Assembly (NCBI GenBank): GCA_049999805.1
Contig: JBNGIO010006136.1
Location: 1 to 30,525 of the forward strand
DNA: 30,525 nt
Reading direction: 5' to 3'
Source of the DNA: Folioceros fuciformis
Lineage: Eukaryota > Anthocerotophyta > Anthocerotopsida > Anthocerotales
The notes under the pieces are model-generated. The model searched no databases. It saw nothing but the letters and a program-made list of their open reading frames with translations, and was not told the origin of the DNA. This document shows positions 9,901-18,488 of this stretch, piece after piece. A program made the position numbers and the translations under genes. Positions within the stretch are counted from its first letter, which is position 1; every line of letters starts with the position of its first letter.

Positions 9901-10472
9901 ATGATGGTCAGAATCATCCAAGTTGTAAATGTAACAGTGGTTAGCTTCAAAAGGGAAACCATACGACTGACTACTCAAATGGAGATCAGGTTCTTCGACA
10001 TAGAGGGCACATAGAGGACATCTTCCAACTAAAGTGTCCCTCCATTTATTAAAGGTATGACCACCCGTCTAGTACCTTTGACTGCAACTCCTCGAGCATT
10101 TCCTACATACACTAATTGTGGTGAGGTTGTGTTCCAGAACGTCGTGAATAACTGCCGGTTGTTGCAAACATGTGCAGAGGCACATGAGTCAATAAACCAC
10201 AGAGATGAAAGCTCACGTGTAGCAGTGAAGCACACAGTCAAAGTTGTTGCAGCACGTCTGTTTGAAGGTAATTTGGAGTCCTTTACAACAACATGAGCTT
10301 GTGATAATTTCACGTCCTTCTTTGGATCACCAGCTTGCTTCTTGCAACAGTCGTGCTCCCAATGTCCAGGAATGCCACACCAATGGCAAGTGCCTGCACA
10401 TTTGGCAGTCGAGGGGGAAATAGAGGGAGGTTTCTTTCCTCCTTTATATGTCCTCTTCCTAAACGTTTTGCA
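6903..10472 (-). pseudogene. Copia gag end and pol polyprotein, multiply broken
   Basis: Pieces appear in order on the minus strand. A CCHC zinc knuckle (CHWCGIPGHWEHDC) is at 10347-10388. Protease is at 10029-10313 with WFIDSCASAHV, where the usual DSG triad reads DSC. The integrase HHCC region is at 9571-9978 (HARLGH...CSSC), and the catalytic core at 9227-9490 has LRTDNGGEF and NGVTERKNQ. The post-core GKK-type region is about 8980-9230. Reverse transcriptase begins in the 312-aa ORF at 8031-8969 (QMDVCTTFLHGEL) and continues past a TAG to LYVDDVILL, with YVDD at 7896-7907. RNase H follows at about 7532-6903 (ADVDWASDSDTRRSLSAYVF ... HARTKHIEL ... TDVLTKGL). In-frame stops occur near 8034 and 7290 and at 10473-10475, and there are frameshifts between 9490 and 9571 and between 8969 and 9227. 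Confidence 0.9.
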
Positions 10473-10976
10473 CTAACGACAAGGAGAACAAATGTAGGAG
10501 GAGGAACGATTGAGGAATATTGAGAAGTTAGAGACTACAAGAATGATACCTCTGTTTCTGGGTCTGTGTCATGATCACTATCCGTCTCTTCAAAGAGAAG
10601 TGAGAGACCTGACATACAGAAAGTATCTATGCGATCATGCAAAGAATACGTAGACGCATCAGCTTATTTGCAGGCTATAAACTAATAAAAAACAGGTGAG
10701 AATCGAAACGCCACCACGAAACGACATGGAAATTGGAAACGGTAAGTAAGTGAGCCCTAAAAGAACCAAACGTGCCCTAACTTTAAATTTTAAGGATATG
10801 ACTGGTTGTACGCTCATGACAGGTGTACACAATCGAAGAACAATGTGCCTAAACCCTGTACATGACAACCAACTATCAGACGTGCGTAAGGCACCAGTTG
10901 GTGGCTGGCTGGAGACAACGCCTAGAGTGGTGAGCTATGTCCACCTCCGGCTGCAGCACGCCTCCCATCAATCTGA
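10473..10976 (-). other. Broken region between the gag-position ORF and the zinc knuckle
   Basis: This is where the rest of gag is expected. The only hint of coding on the element's strand is a short acidic stretch (SLLFEETDSDHDTDPETEVSF) around 10540-10610. It ends at a stop near 10540 and is in a different frame from the zinc knuckle. No intact gag domain is visible. Confidence 0.4.
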
Positions 10977-11564
10977 TCAGGCTGCCTTAGTAGCATCGCA
11001 CTCACGAATTGGAGGCGACAACGCTGGTAAGTAAAGGGCAGCTTGAGGATCCATCACCAAGAGTCCTGGATCTGAAACTCTAAGAAGCTGCGCAATTTTC
11101 TGAATAGTTACAGTTTGCACTCGAGAAGTCTCAGATTGCAGACGCAGATCCTCCGTGAGAGTGGCAATCATTCGAATTGCTGAGTCAATCTGAAGGGTGA
11201 GGTCTGATCTTGTTCTAAATAGCAGAATCTGAGTGTCTCGAAGGCAATCATCAATTGTTGAACGAGTGGCTTCCAAGATCAGATCCTCATCTTCACCGAG
11301 TGACATCACTCTTAATGGTCGCCTTGCTAATCCTTGTCTTGAGCTTGCACGTTGAATTGCACAACAGGTGTAGGAACGCTGATCCTTTTGTTCACCACGA
11401 GATGTCTCCAATTTTTGAGATGCTATGGGGAAGAAAGCCGTGTGTGAGTTTTGTCTAGAGATTCTCCTTGAAGAATCCTCAAGATATCTATTCGTAGTAG
11501 AGGACAATTCAAGTTTAAATTCCCCTACGCATGAAGGATACCTATTTTTAGACCTACGCGTCAT
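10977..11564 (-). CDS. 195-aa ORF in the gag position of the copia element
   Basis: This is the first long frame after the 5' LTR on the element's strand. Its C-terminal half is rich in predicted helix (DLTLQIDSAIRMIATLTEDL, then SETSRVQTVTIQKIAQLLRV), which could form a coiled coil. I see no usual copia gag motif, and the zinc knuckle lies 600 bp further on in another frame beyond stops. It may be a diverged gag N-terminus or foreign sequence taken up by the element. Whether it is translated is unknown. Confidence 0.3.
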   Translation of the reverse strand: MTRRSKNRYPSCVGEFKLELSSTTNRYLEDSSRRISRQNSHTAFFPIASQKLETSRGEQKDQRSYTCCAIQRASSRQGLARRPLRVMSLGEDEDLILEATRSTIDDCLRDTQILLFRTRSDLTLQIDSAIRMIATLTEDLRLQSETSRVQTVTIQKIAQLLRVSDPGLLVMDPQAALYLPALSPPIRECDATKAA

Positions 11565-11628
11565 TTCTGCTACTCAAGTGAGACCAACATAGTCTATTTC
11601 TGCTACTCAAGTGAGACCAACATAGTCT
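11563..11628. repeat. Perfect 33-bp tandem duplication in the copia leader
   Basis: The 33-base unit starting ATTTCTGCTACTCAAGTGAG at 11563-11595 is repeated without change at 11596-11628. It lies in the untranslated leader of the retrotransposon, just ahead of the gag-position ORF on the minus strand. Confidence 0.9.
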
Positions 11629-11833
11629 ATTTTGTAATGTGATCTCATCATAGCTAGGCTCATGAAATGCTATCCAGTGAGAATTCCAACATAGCTCAGC
11701 GTGCATAAATGAATGCACAGTAAACTAATAACATTGAAAGACACCTTGTCTCATTTAAAGTACAGCATTTGTTATGTTTGATAGAGTAGCCTAAATCTAT
11801 ATATAGATGAGCAACATGGATCAAAGAGCTAGA

Positions 11834-11845
11834 GCTCTAATACCA
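11834..11845 (-). other. Primer binding site for tRNA-iMet
   Basis: Immediately inside the 5' LTR the minus strand reads TGGTATTAGAGC. This differs at one base from TGGTATCAGAGC, the initiator-methionine tRNA complement used by most plant copia elements. Position and sequence fix the orientation of the element. Confidence 0.9.
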
Positions 11846-12002
11846 TGATAATAAGCGGAAGCTTGTTGTAAAATTGAATGAATTAATAAATAAAAATTGT
11901 ATGTGTTTAAATACGTATTGAAGTGTCTATTCACTTTAACCTAACTATCGTTAAGTTATCACATGTTAATCTGTGTTAGGATAACTATAATAACCCTTAA
12001 CA
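11846..12002 (-). repeat. 5' LTR of the copia element (157 bp)
   Basis: It is the counterpart of the left LTR, with TG and CA ends on each strand, and is followed by the CATTC target duplication at 12003-12007. Transcription would start within it toward lower coordinates. Confidence 0.95.
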
Positions 12003-12007
12003 CATTC

Positions 12008-12326
12008 TGCTAGACCAGATAGGAAACAAGTCAACCTACAGCAACCCACAGCACCTTCCACAAAACATATATAGACTAGGGTCGCTGCAGCTACAAGATC
12101 AGCCTAGCAACAACAGATACTGGAAAAACTGTAGGAGCTCACCGTCTCTACAGCACCAACGCCAATGCCTCTAACCTGCCTACACATATAAACCCTGCAC
12201 GCCACATGCATCCCTAAACCTTGCGATCCCTAGATCGCAAATTGCTTTCCAGCGACTCCACCAACCCAAGGCTATTGTGCAAAGCATGCACCACGTCCGC
12301 TAGGGTGTCCGTGACATTTCCTGTCC
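12008..12326. other. Unassigned sequence right of the copia element
   Basis: No ORF of note, RNA or repeat is visible before the first assembly gap. Confidence 0.4.
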
Positions 12327-12426
12327 NNNNNNNNNNNNNNNNNNNNNNNNNNNNNNNNNNNNNNNNNNNNNNNNNNNNNNNNNNNNNNNNNNNNNNNNNN
12401 NNNNNNNNNNNNNNNNNNNNNNNNNN
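12327..12426. other. Assembly gap (100 N)
   Basis: Exactly 100 N, a conventional scaffold gap of unknown size. It sits at the left edge of the 31-bp minisatellite, which probably broke the assembly. Confidence 0.99.
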
Positions 12427-12870
12427 TGTCCGAATGGGTTGTAGGGCACAAAGTAGGTGTCCGAATGGGTTGTAGGGCACAAAGTAGGTGTTTGAATCGG
12501 TTGTAGGGCACAAAGTAGGTGTCCGAATCAGTTGTAGGGCACAAAGTAGGTGTCCGAATCGGTTGTAGGGCACAAAGTAGGTGTCCCAATCGATTGTAGG
12601 GCACAAAGTAGGTGTCCGAATCGGTTGTAGGGCACAAAGTAGGTGTCCCAATCGGTTGTAGGGCACAAAGTAGGTGTACGAATGGGTTGTAGGGCACAAA
12701 GTAGGTGTACGAATGGGTTGTAGGGCACAAANNNNNNNNNNNNNNNNNNNNNNNNNNNNNNNNNNNNNNNNNNNNNNNNNNNNNNNNNNNNNNNNNNNNN
12801 NNNNNNNNNNNNNNNNNNNNNNNNNNNNNNNTAGGGCACAAAGTAGGTGTCCGAATCGGTTGTAGGGCAT
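12427..12870. repeat. 31-bp minisatellite interrupted by a gap
   Basis: The unit is close to GTGTCCGAATCGGTTGTAGG plus GCACAAAGTAG, 31 bp, present about ten times at 12427-12731 and again after the second gap. Units vary mainly at CCGAATGGG/CCGAATCGG/CCCAATCGG. Since 31 is not a multiple of 3, the array cycles through all frames and stays open on the minus strand. The long ORFs there are by-products. Confidence 0.95.
12732..12831. other. Assembly gap (100 N)
   Basis: A second gap of exactly 100 N inside the 31-bp minisatellite. The true array length is unknown. Confidence 0.99.
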
Positions 12871-12960
12871 AAAGTAGGGACACGAAGGGGGCATATTATG
12901 TCCGAAATGTTTGGGGCACGTTATGTCCGACCGTATACCACTGCCCTAAAGTTTGTGTGA

Positions 12961-13155
12961 AAAGAGCCCCTGACCATATATTCCATACCAAAGCAGATAA
13001 AGATTGTCTACCAAATAGGATTTATGGAGGAAGGGCAAGTGTATGGCATGCCAGAGCGGACAGAGATTGACATCATAATGAATGATCGCTTTGGTGCCCA
13101 GATGAAAATTACCCTCCTCGCTATTGGGACATTTGTACGGGCACCAAAATCCTAG
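12961..13155 (+). pseudogene. 64-codon coding-like frame sharing the 57-bp repeat
   Basis: The plus strand is open from just after TGA at 12958-12960 to TAG at 13153-13155. The peptide starts KEPLTIYSIPKQIKIVYQIG, passes through FMEEGQVYGMPERTEIDIIM and ends ITLLAIGTFVRAPKS. The DNA for roughly residues 10-36 is the same repeat found at 5203-5390. The family is not recognised. Upstream is minisatellite and there is no ATG at the start, so this may be a terminal exon or a gene remnant. Confidence 0.35.
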
Positions 13156-13161
13156 ATTATT

Positions 13162-13356
13162 CTCGCAAGCATATGAATCTTGTTTCCCCTACTCGCTATT
13201 CTCACAAGCATATGAATCTTGTTTCCCCTACTCGCTATTCTCGCAAGCATATGAATCTTGTTTCCACTACCCGCTATTCTTGCAAGCATATGAATCTTGT
13301 TTCCCCTACTCGCTATTCTCGCAAGCATATGAATCTTGTTTCCCCTACTGGATATG
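13162..13356. repeat. 39-bp minisatellite, five units
   Basis: Five 39-bp units start at 13162, 13201, 13240, 13279 and 13318. Each contains GCAAGCATATGAATCTTGTT or a one-base variant. Because 39 is a multiple of 3, every frame gives a 13-residue peptide repeat (for example KHMNLVSPTRYSR). The units are directly adjacent, with no spacers. Confidence 0.95.
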
Positions 13357-13899
13357 AGCAAAAGCACTCTACACACATGCTATGATGGTTGTCCTTCCTT
13401 TTGAAGAGTTTGATTCCTCCAACTCCCTACAAAATCAGACCATACCGTCTTCCGACTGCAGGTATGTAATATGTATAATACTGAAAAATAAATACGTGGA
13501 ACATATTTCTATATAATATAGCCAAAAAATAAAAAATAACGGTTTTCGTTCTTCTGAAATGCCTGCGGAGGCCTTGCCACCGAAGCCAGGAGCCCTGACC
13601 TACAGGGCACCGACTCCTGCAGGGCAAGCCCGCTCTACATCGTAGGCTATAGCGAATTAGCGTTGGTGTTTACGCAGCACATCATAGCACGGATCCCTCA
13701 AATTCTCCCAGGAGGGAGAGAAGGACTTGGGGCAAGCAAAGGAGAGGGGCTCCCGCATTCCCGCCAAGGTTATGTACAACTGCTGGCCATCAAGAATTGT
13801 CCATGGCCGCGGCCGAGAGGCGCTCCACTTAAAGCTTGCTGTCAGCATCCCGCAAAATTCAAAGCTTCGCATTCAGATTCAGCACCACCCTCGCAAAAT
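13357..13899. other. Region downstream of the F-box ORF
   Basis: A minus-strand frame at 13657-13872 (with RPRPWTILDGQQLYITLAGM) could be a frame-shifted continuation of the F-box gene, since F-box proteins of this type usually run 350 residues or more. The rest shows no gene. Confidence 0.35.
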
Positions 13900-14538
13900 T
13901 TACAGATTCGCAGTCAGCACTCCCCGCACGTACTGCACCTCCAAGCCATACCAGCAGGATGGGGCGTAGGGCAGACTGATCCATGGCAGCATGCCCCTGG
14001 AGGACAGCAGCACCGTCCCGCCGTCCGCCAAAATACGTCTATCGGTGTCGCTCGGGTCCCACCTTGCCAGGAGGCCTAGGGCTGCAACATGTTCTTCATC
14101 TCGCTGTGGCTCCTGAACATGGTACACGTGCCAGTGGTTTGAGCTGGTATGATAGACGGAAACATCCACGGTCGCACGCCTTGCCATGCCTATAGCCACC
14201 AGCGTCGTCGGGTACTCTCGCTGTAACATAACCTTCTCCTGCAACAAGCTCGGCCACGACGCCACCTCTTTCCACTCTCTGCACACCGCTCGTGCCCGCA
14301 GCAGGCTCACCAACGGCAAAGCTGCCAGCACCTTCATCAGCACGTCTTGCGGCAGGTAGCTCCATATGCCAATCTCTTCCTCCAGGACCTGCTTTTGCTC
14401 GGGATCCGGCTCCTGCTCCTGCTTCTGCTTCTCCTGCTCGCGCTGGTCCTGGAGCTTGCGAGGCCTGATCGCCGCATACACCATCCTCCTCCAGCTCCGC
14501 ATCCATATTCTCACACGTCTTACGGGCTCGCACCACAT
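13900..14538 (-). CDS. F-box protein, probably truncated
   Basis: The 212-residue protein has a basic N-terminus, a Gln/Glu-rich stretch at about residues 30-55, and a clear F-box at about 58-101 (WSYLPQDVLMKVLAALPLVS, then LLRARAVCREWKEVA). F-box proteins bind SKP1 through this domain and bring substrates to SCF ubiquitin ligases. The C-terminal part (LADGGTVLLSSRG) resembles the variable substrate region of plant F-box proteins. The family usually continues for another 150-250 residues. Here the frame stops at TAA 13900-13902, and similar coding continues in another frame to 13657. A frameshift, an undetected intron or a short paralogue are all possible. The first ATG was chosen for want of homologues. 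Expression would come from the 14540-15480 side. Confidence 0.65.
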   Translation of the reverse strand: MWCEPVRRVRIWMRSWRRMVYAAIRPRKLQDQREQEKQKQEQEPDPEQKQVLEEEIGIWSYLPQDVLMKVLAALPLVSLLRARAVCREWKEVASWPSLLQEKVMLQREYPTTLVAIGMARRATVDVSVYHTSSNHWHVYHVQEPQRDEEHVAALGLLARWDPSDTDRRILADGGTVLLSSRGMLPWISLPYAPSCWYGLEVQYVRGVLTANL

Positions 14539-15483
14539 TTTTTTCCTTGCTCCCTCCTTCCCTCCCTGAAGGGACCTTGGTCTCCTACCTGAAAGACGTA
14601 GTCGTGCATGAAAACCTGCCTACTTTGCATGGTTATGGCTCTCACTGGAATGCGCGACGCTTCCAGGCTAATTCCTTGATTGAGAGATTCTGAAATTGAA
14701 GACGATGTGTGGTTGCATGGAGCTAGTGAGGAGCTAACAGTTGCTGACTCGGGCGTGCACCGATTTAGCAGTGTGGAGGAGCAACGACAGTTTATCTCTA
14801 CACGAGAGATAATGGTTCATGCGAGGCATACGTTGCATGCAGGCAGTCGTGAGGAGAATGCATGACATTGTGTCGGAGATTCTGGCAAGGCTGCCCGCTC
14901 CGCAGAGCGACCGCACCAAGCTCCGCATCGCACGAAACCTCATGGTTTCCGTCACCAATTTCGTGTGAGAGCACGAGCGTCTCTTGAGTCACGAAAGGAA
15001 AGGATACTCGACAATGGATCCCGGAACATTAAAAAACCAAACTCAAAGATCTACTACGGAGCATAGTGATTTAGCAAGCCAAATTATGGTGCAATGTACC
15101 CACTGAATTGTGGCGCACGATACTCACCGAGGTGTAGTGGAATACCGATCGCGCTAGGGAGAGAGCAATGACCGGTAAATCACCAGAGCAATAACCCGTG
15201 TATCGCCATATTGATGTTCCATACGCAACGACCACAACGTAATAATAGATGACTCACTCTTGGAAGGCCTCACCCCTAAACCCTAAACCCTTGTGGAAGT
15301 GAACCTACTTAATTATTCGCATCTTTGTAACAATTGAAGCCCAGTAATGATACACCTCAGACGTTTTCATAATCCCATCATACTCCAATCATTCTAGGAG
15401 CGAACAACTGCTGACCCTGTGATTTCATTTACCTGGATACACTTATACGCATACAACATGACATGTGACTGACAATCAGAATT
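14539..15483. other. Intergenic between F-box and CreC/WDR20-like genes
   Basis: It should hold the promoter of the F-box gene and the 3' end of the CreC/WDR20-like gene, both read leftward. CCCCTAAACCCTAAACCC at about 15273-15290 is a plant telomere-type motif, which also acts as a telo-box in promoters. Apart from the small frame at 14819-14968, nothing is recognised. Confidence 0.5.
14819..14968 (+). pseudogene. Small ORF with an F-box-like start
   Basis: The 49-codon frame contains MHDIVSEILARLPAPQSD, resembling the first helix of an F-box, followed by RTKLRIARNLMVSV. It is too short for a full domain and lies near a real F-box gene, on the opposite strand. An adjacent frame (14680-14865) is also protein-like, so a frame-shifted relic is possible. 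The family assignment is weak. Confidence 0.2.
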
Positions 15484-18400
15484 CTACTTACTGTTGGAAA
15501 GCTTGTCCGCAGAGTTATCAACAGACAAAGAATCGGAGGGGCGGATCATATGGTTTGGGTGGCAGGGCCTATCCCATATCTTCACATGTCCTTCATGACA
15601 CGCAGTCAATATTGCTTCTTTAGTAAAGAGTAGCCCTGATAGAGGTTCTGCGTGGACACGGTGTGCCATCACTGGAGAAAGCTTTGGCACTTCCTTACGA
15701 ACAGGTGCCGGGTGTAGGTACCCCACACCTTGTGAGCTGTCCCAGTTAGCAGTCTTCAATGTGGGCGATGACGCAGAAGGTGCTAACCTTCTCAACGGCA
15801 TGACCACTTCATCCATGGCCATATCCCACAAGAGCAATTGCGCGTCCTGCGTGAAACACCAGCACATCCCTTGCGTCAGACTTTATTCCATGCTACAGAA
15901 CCGGCACCCTGCGGCCCATCCAGTCAGCATCCCTTACAAAGACAATAGCGAGGACTAACCTACCTGCCCCACAGACCCAAAACGATATGTCACGCCATCC
16001 CCCGAGTCATCTGAAGGAGGTGACGTCCAGAAGGAATCAAACGCCACACCGCTAACCTGTTCCAGCCATTGAAACGTGTGTTAACCAGCGGTGGGGTGCA
16101 CAAGAAGTGCGCGCGGTCATGAGAACGGAATTCTAGCTTGAGAACCCTTACTGGGAGCCAGAGGCGTCTCTACTCCCCGACCGACCAACACACAGACTCG
16201 ACACCAGAACAGCTACCTACAGCCCAAACATAATGCTCCATGCCTTGAGACATTGCCAGACTCATGTTTGAAAGACAGAAAGTCGACGCACCCAGGAATT
16301 ATGCCCTTCCCCCCAAGCAACAATAGCCTGATCCTCCATACTCCAGACCTGCACCAGATCGTCTTCTCCTCCTGTCAAGACATACTTGCCATCCGGGCTT
16401 CGATGCACAACAACAAAGGTTTTTGTAAGCCATGTGACGTGAGCAGGTTTACCTCATATTCGTCAATTGACAAACATCCCACACTTTGAGCTCACAAAAG
16501 AATGATCTGAACTTCCATTCAAGAACAACTATCAGCCACAAAGCCTAAAACCTGCACATACCTCCAGGCACAGCATAGCAACGCACCGAAGTAGCCTTTG
16601 CAGCCACAGGCGAGTACTTCCTTCGAGTACTCAAAGATGCGCAGGTAACCTACAGGACATTCAGAGTAGTCAATGTAAGTGCACAAATGCTCGTCTAGAA
16701 CAAGAATTCACTGAACCTGACTTCCTCTAGACAGATCAAAATTTGCAGCATGAAAATCTCCATGGAAGGAATATGCGAGTTAGAGCACCGCAAACCCAAC
16801 ACTTAACAAAAATCAAGCACAAACAGTTAGAAATTATTAACCGAGGCAGCCATAGCTGTATGATCGATGACTCACCATCCCTTCCCACCGTGGCCATGAA
16901 CAATCCATCTGCTGAGAAAGATATTCCATTTATTGCACCTTGGCAGATGTGCCATCTTGCAATTGGATTGCTCTGCAGAGGACTCAGCGACATGAGCATC
17001 TTCAACACAATGAGAGACAAGCAAGCTGTGAAGCTACATTCTAAACAAAAGGCTGCGAGTAATTACTTGAAATAAAAAAAAAAAGTCTAAGTTCAGACAA
17101 CACGAGATTTGTAGGCACCTTGCTTGACCTGGCGTGGGCAAAAGTGAATTGTGCCGGATCTTTTATAGGTGGAAAGCTCACGTCTCCACTGCCATCTTTG
17201 CTCTGAGAGACCCATGACTGAAGTTAGCAAAGTTGCAAACCTGCACAGACGGAGCAAGAAGAAAGCTGTGCCATTCACATCAAAGAACTCATGAGATTCT
17301 AGAAGGATTGCTGTGACAGTGCCGAACCCTAAGATAAGGAGGACTTACCTTGTCATACACATAGAGATTCCCATCTGCATGTGCAGCAACAAAGATGCCA
17401 TCTGTACGAGGAACCCACGACACTGATGTGCATCGACTGCGACCAGAGGACGACAGTCAGAATGGCGCAAGAGAGGACGAACACTGAAAGACTTAGCAAC
17501 AGACATGAGTAACGGAAGAAAAATCCTTTAGGGAAGCACACGACTAGGTCTTTCGAAGACGAAAACGAAGCACCTGTTGTTAATTGCCCCATCCTTGTTG
17601 TAGTGTGTGGCTCCTACAAGTTTCTTTCCAGAATCCTGCAGCTGCTGCCTCAGAGACGCAGAGTAGACTGCACATGGACGCATGCAATGTTGTAGCGCGA
17701 AATACCCGAGGACGAAGCGAGCAGCAAACGAGACAGCCACTCACCATCTCCTGTACTCAAGCCGATGAGTAAATCGTGGCCATCCTTAGCGTCAGCATCG
17801 AAACTGTGACAAATTGGATTCGCCCCGTTGAACTGTATGCACTTCACCGGGTCCTGCGACAACAGATCCCAAAGACGTGAGCCGGCCGGCGCGTCACACA
17901 GAAAGCAGAAGCAGCAGCAGGGAACGAAGGTCGAGGCAAGTCCTTCCTTCCGTGCTTGCCTTGTCCTGAGAGCTGACATCACTGATGAAGATCGCATCGC
18001 TGACGTTGAAAATGAGGTAAGTACCCTCGCCATCGAATGCAGGAACAGCAGGGCCACCATTGACAGCGCCCGGCAGCAGAGGAGCGGATGTCTTGGCACC
18101 GCCGCTCATCCTGGAATAGGCATTTCCTCCTCCAAAGCCCAGAGTCCTGCCCCCATTCCCAGACCCGAGCAATCGAGCAGCTGTGAAGCGACTCCCGGTG
18201 CCGGTACCGCTGGAGCTGTTGCTCCCAGTGGAGGAGGGCCCGGCAGGCTTGCCTTTGAGGTGAGCGAGAGTGACCTGGTGCCAGCAGCAGCACGGTGACG
18301 AGGTGAGCACTAGCCATAGCAGCATCCAAATCCCTGCCAGGGTGCAAACGTACCACAGTGACCGCCTTGTTGTGGCTGTAGTGCAGCAGGCCAGCGGGAT

Positions 18401-18488
18401 GCGTCTTCTCGTGCGTCAAGCTGTAGCGGCCCTCGGGCGTCTTGAAGTGGGTGCGCACCGCGGAGGATTGCGAGTGCGGGGTAGCCAT
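15484..18488 (-). CDS. CreC/WDR20-like WD40 protein (11 exons)
   Basis: Exons on the minus strand: 18488-18354, 18274-17960, 17853-17745, 17667-17574, 17436-17349, 17202-17119, 16972-16876, 16649-16562, 16397-16292, 16056-15964, 15846-15484. They join in frame to 523 residues, normal for plant proteins of this family. The N-terminus has HFKTPEGRYSLTHEKTHPAG, followed by a Ser/Gly-rich linker. WD40 segments follow: GTYLIFNVSDAIFISD, SVSWVPRTDGIFVAAHADGN, ISFSADGLFMATVGRDG, SPDGKYVLTGGEDDLVQVWS, and a final AILTACHEGHVKIWDRP. By family knowledge (yeast/fungal CreC, animal WDR20/DMWD) it is a cofactor of UBP12/46-type deubiquitinases. Intron 2 uses GC-AG. The start MATPHSQ was chosen because the family begins near this point, although the frame is open further upstream. 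The stop overlaps a GTAAGT, so an extra 3' exon is not excluded. Confidence 0.92.
17854..17959 (-). other. GC-AG intron of the CreC/WDR20-like gene
   Basis: The splice junction reads GGACAAG/GCAAGC at the 5' side and TCGCAG/GACCCG at the 3' side. The flanking peptides SSQDK and DPVKC must be joined here to keep frame and family alignment. No nearby GT would do so. Pairing with U1 is otherwise strong, as is typical of GC donors. Confidence 0.8.

Larger units (their letters stand above)
5856..12002 (-). mobile_element. Ty1/copia LTR retrotransposon, complete but decayed
   Basis: The element is bounded by two LTRs (5856-6008 and 11846-12002) that begin TG and end CA, and it is flanked by a 5-bp target duplication, CATTC, at 5851-5855 and 12003-12007. 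It is oriented on the minus strand: the primer site lies inside the right LTR and the polypurine tract inside the left one. Coding order is zinc knuckle, protease, integrase, reverse transcriptase, RNase H, which is the copia order (integrase before RT). Stops and frameshifts break the polyprotein, so it is non-autonomous. The LTRs differ at roughly a dozen positions plus a 4-bp length difference, so insertion was not recent. Between RNase H and the 3' LTR it carries about 890 bp of non-coding sequence containing an antisense exon-like ORF. Confidence 0.95.

Noticed and set aside
10755-10790. Sequence AACCAAACGTGCCC resembling a Tourist-type MITE end
   Set aside because: No matching inverted end or target duplication was found nearby; a single 14-base resemblance is not enough.
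12214-12894. 226-codon minus-strand ORF with CALQPIRTP-type repeats
   Set aside because: It is produced by the 31-bp minisatellite, runs through two N gaps, and the same peptide appears in all three frames.
13162-13356. CRISPR-like array of five regular repeats
   Set aside because: The units are contiguous with no unique spacers, and the DNA is eukaryotic nuclear.
13663-14079. 138-codon plus-strand ORF
   Set aside because: It is antisense to the F-box gene and has no motif.
14096-14536. 146-codon minus-strand ORF rich in Ala/Gly/Glu
   Set aside because: It is a shifted frame of the F-box gene; its Ala/Gly-rich composition comes from GC-rich codons read out of frame.
17828-18298. 156-codon plus-strand ORF
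   Set aside because: It is antisense to exons 2 and 3 of the CreC/WDR20-like gene, whose minus-strand reading matches the family.
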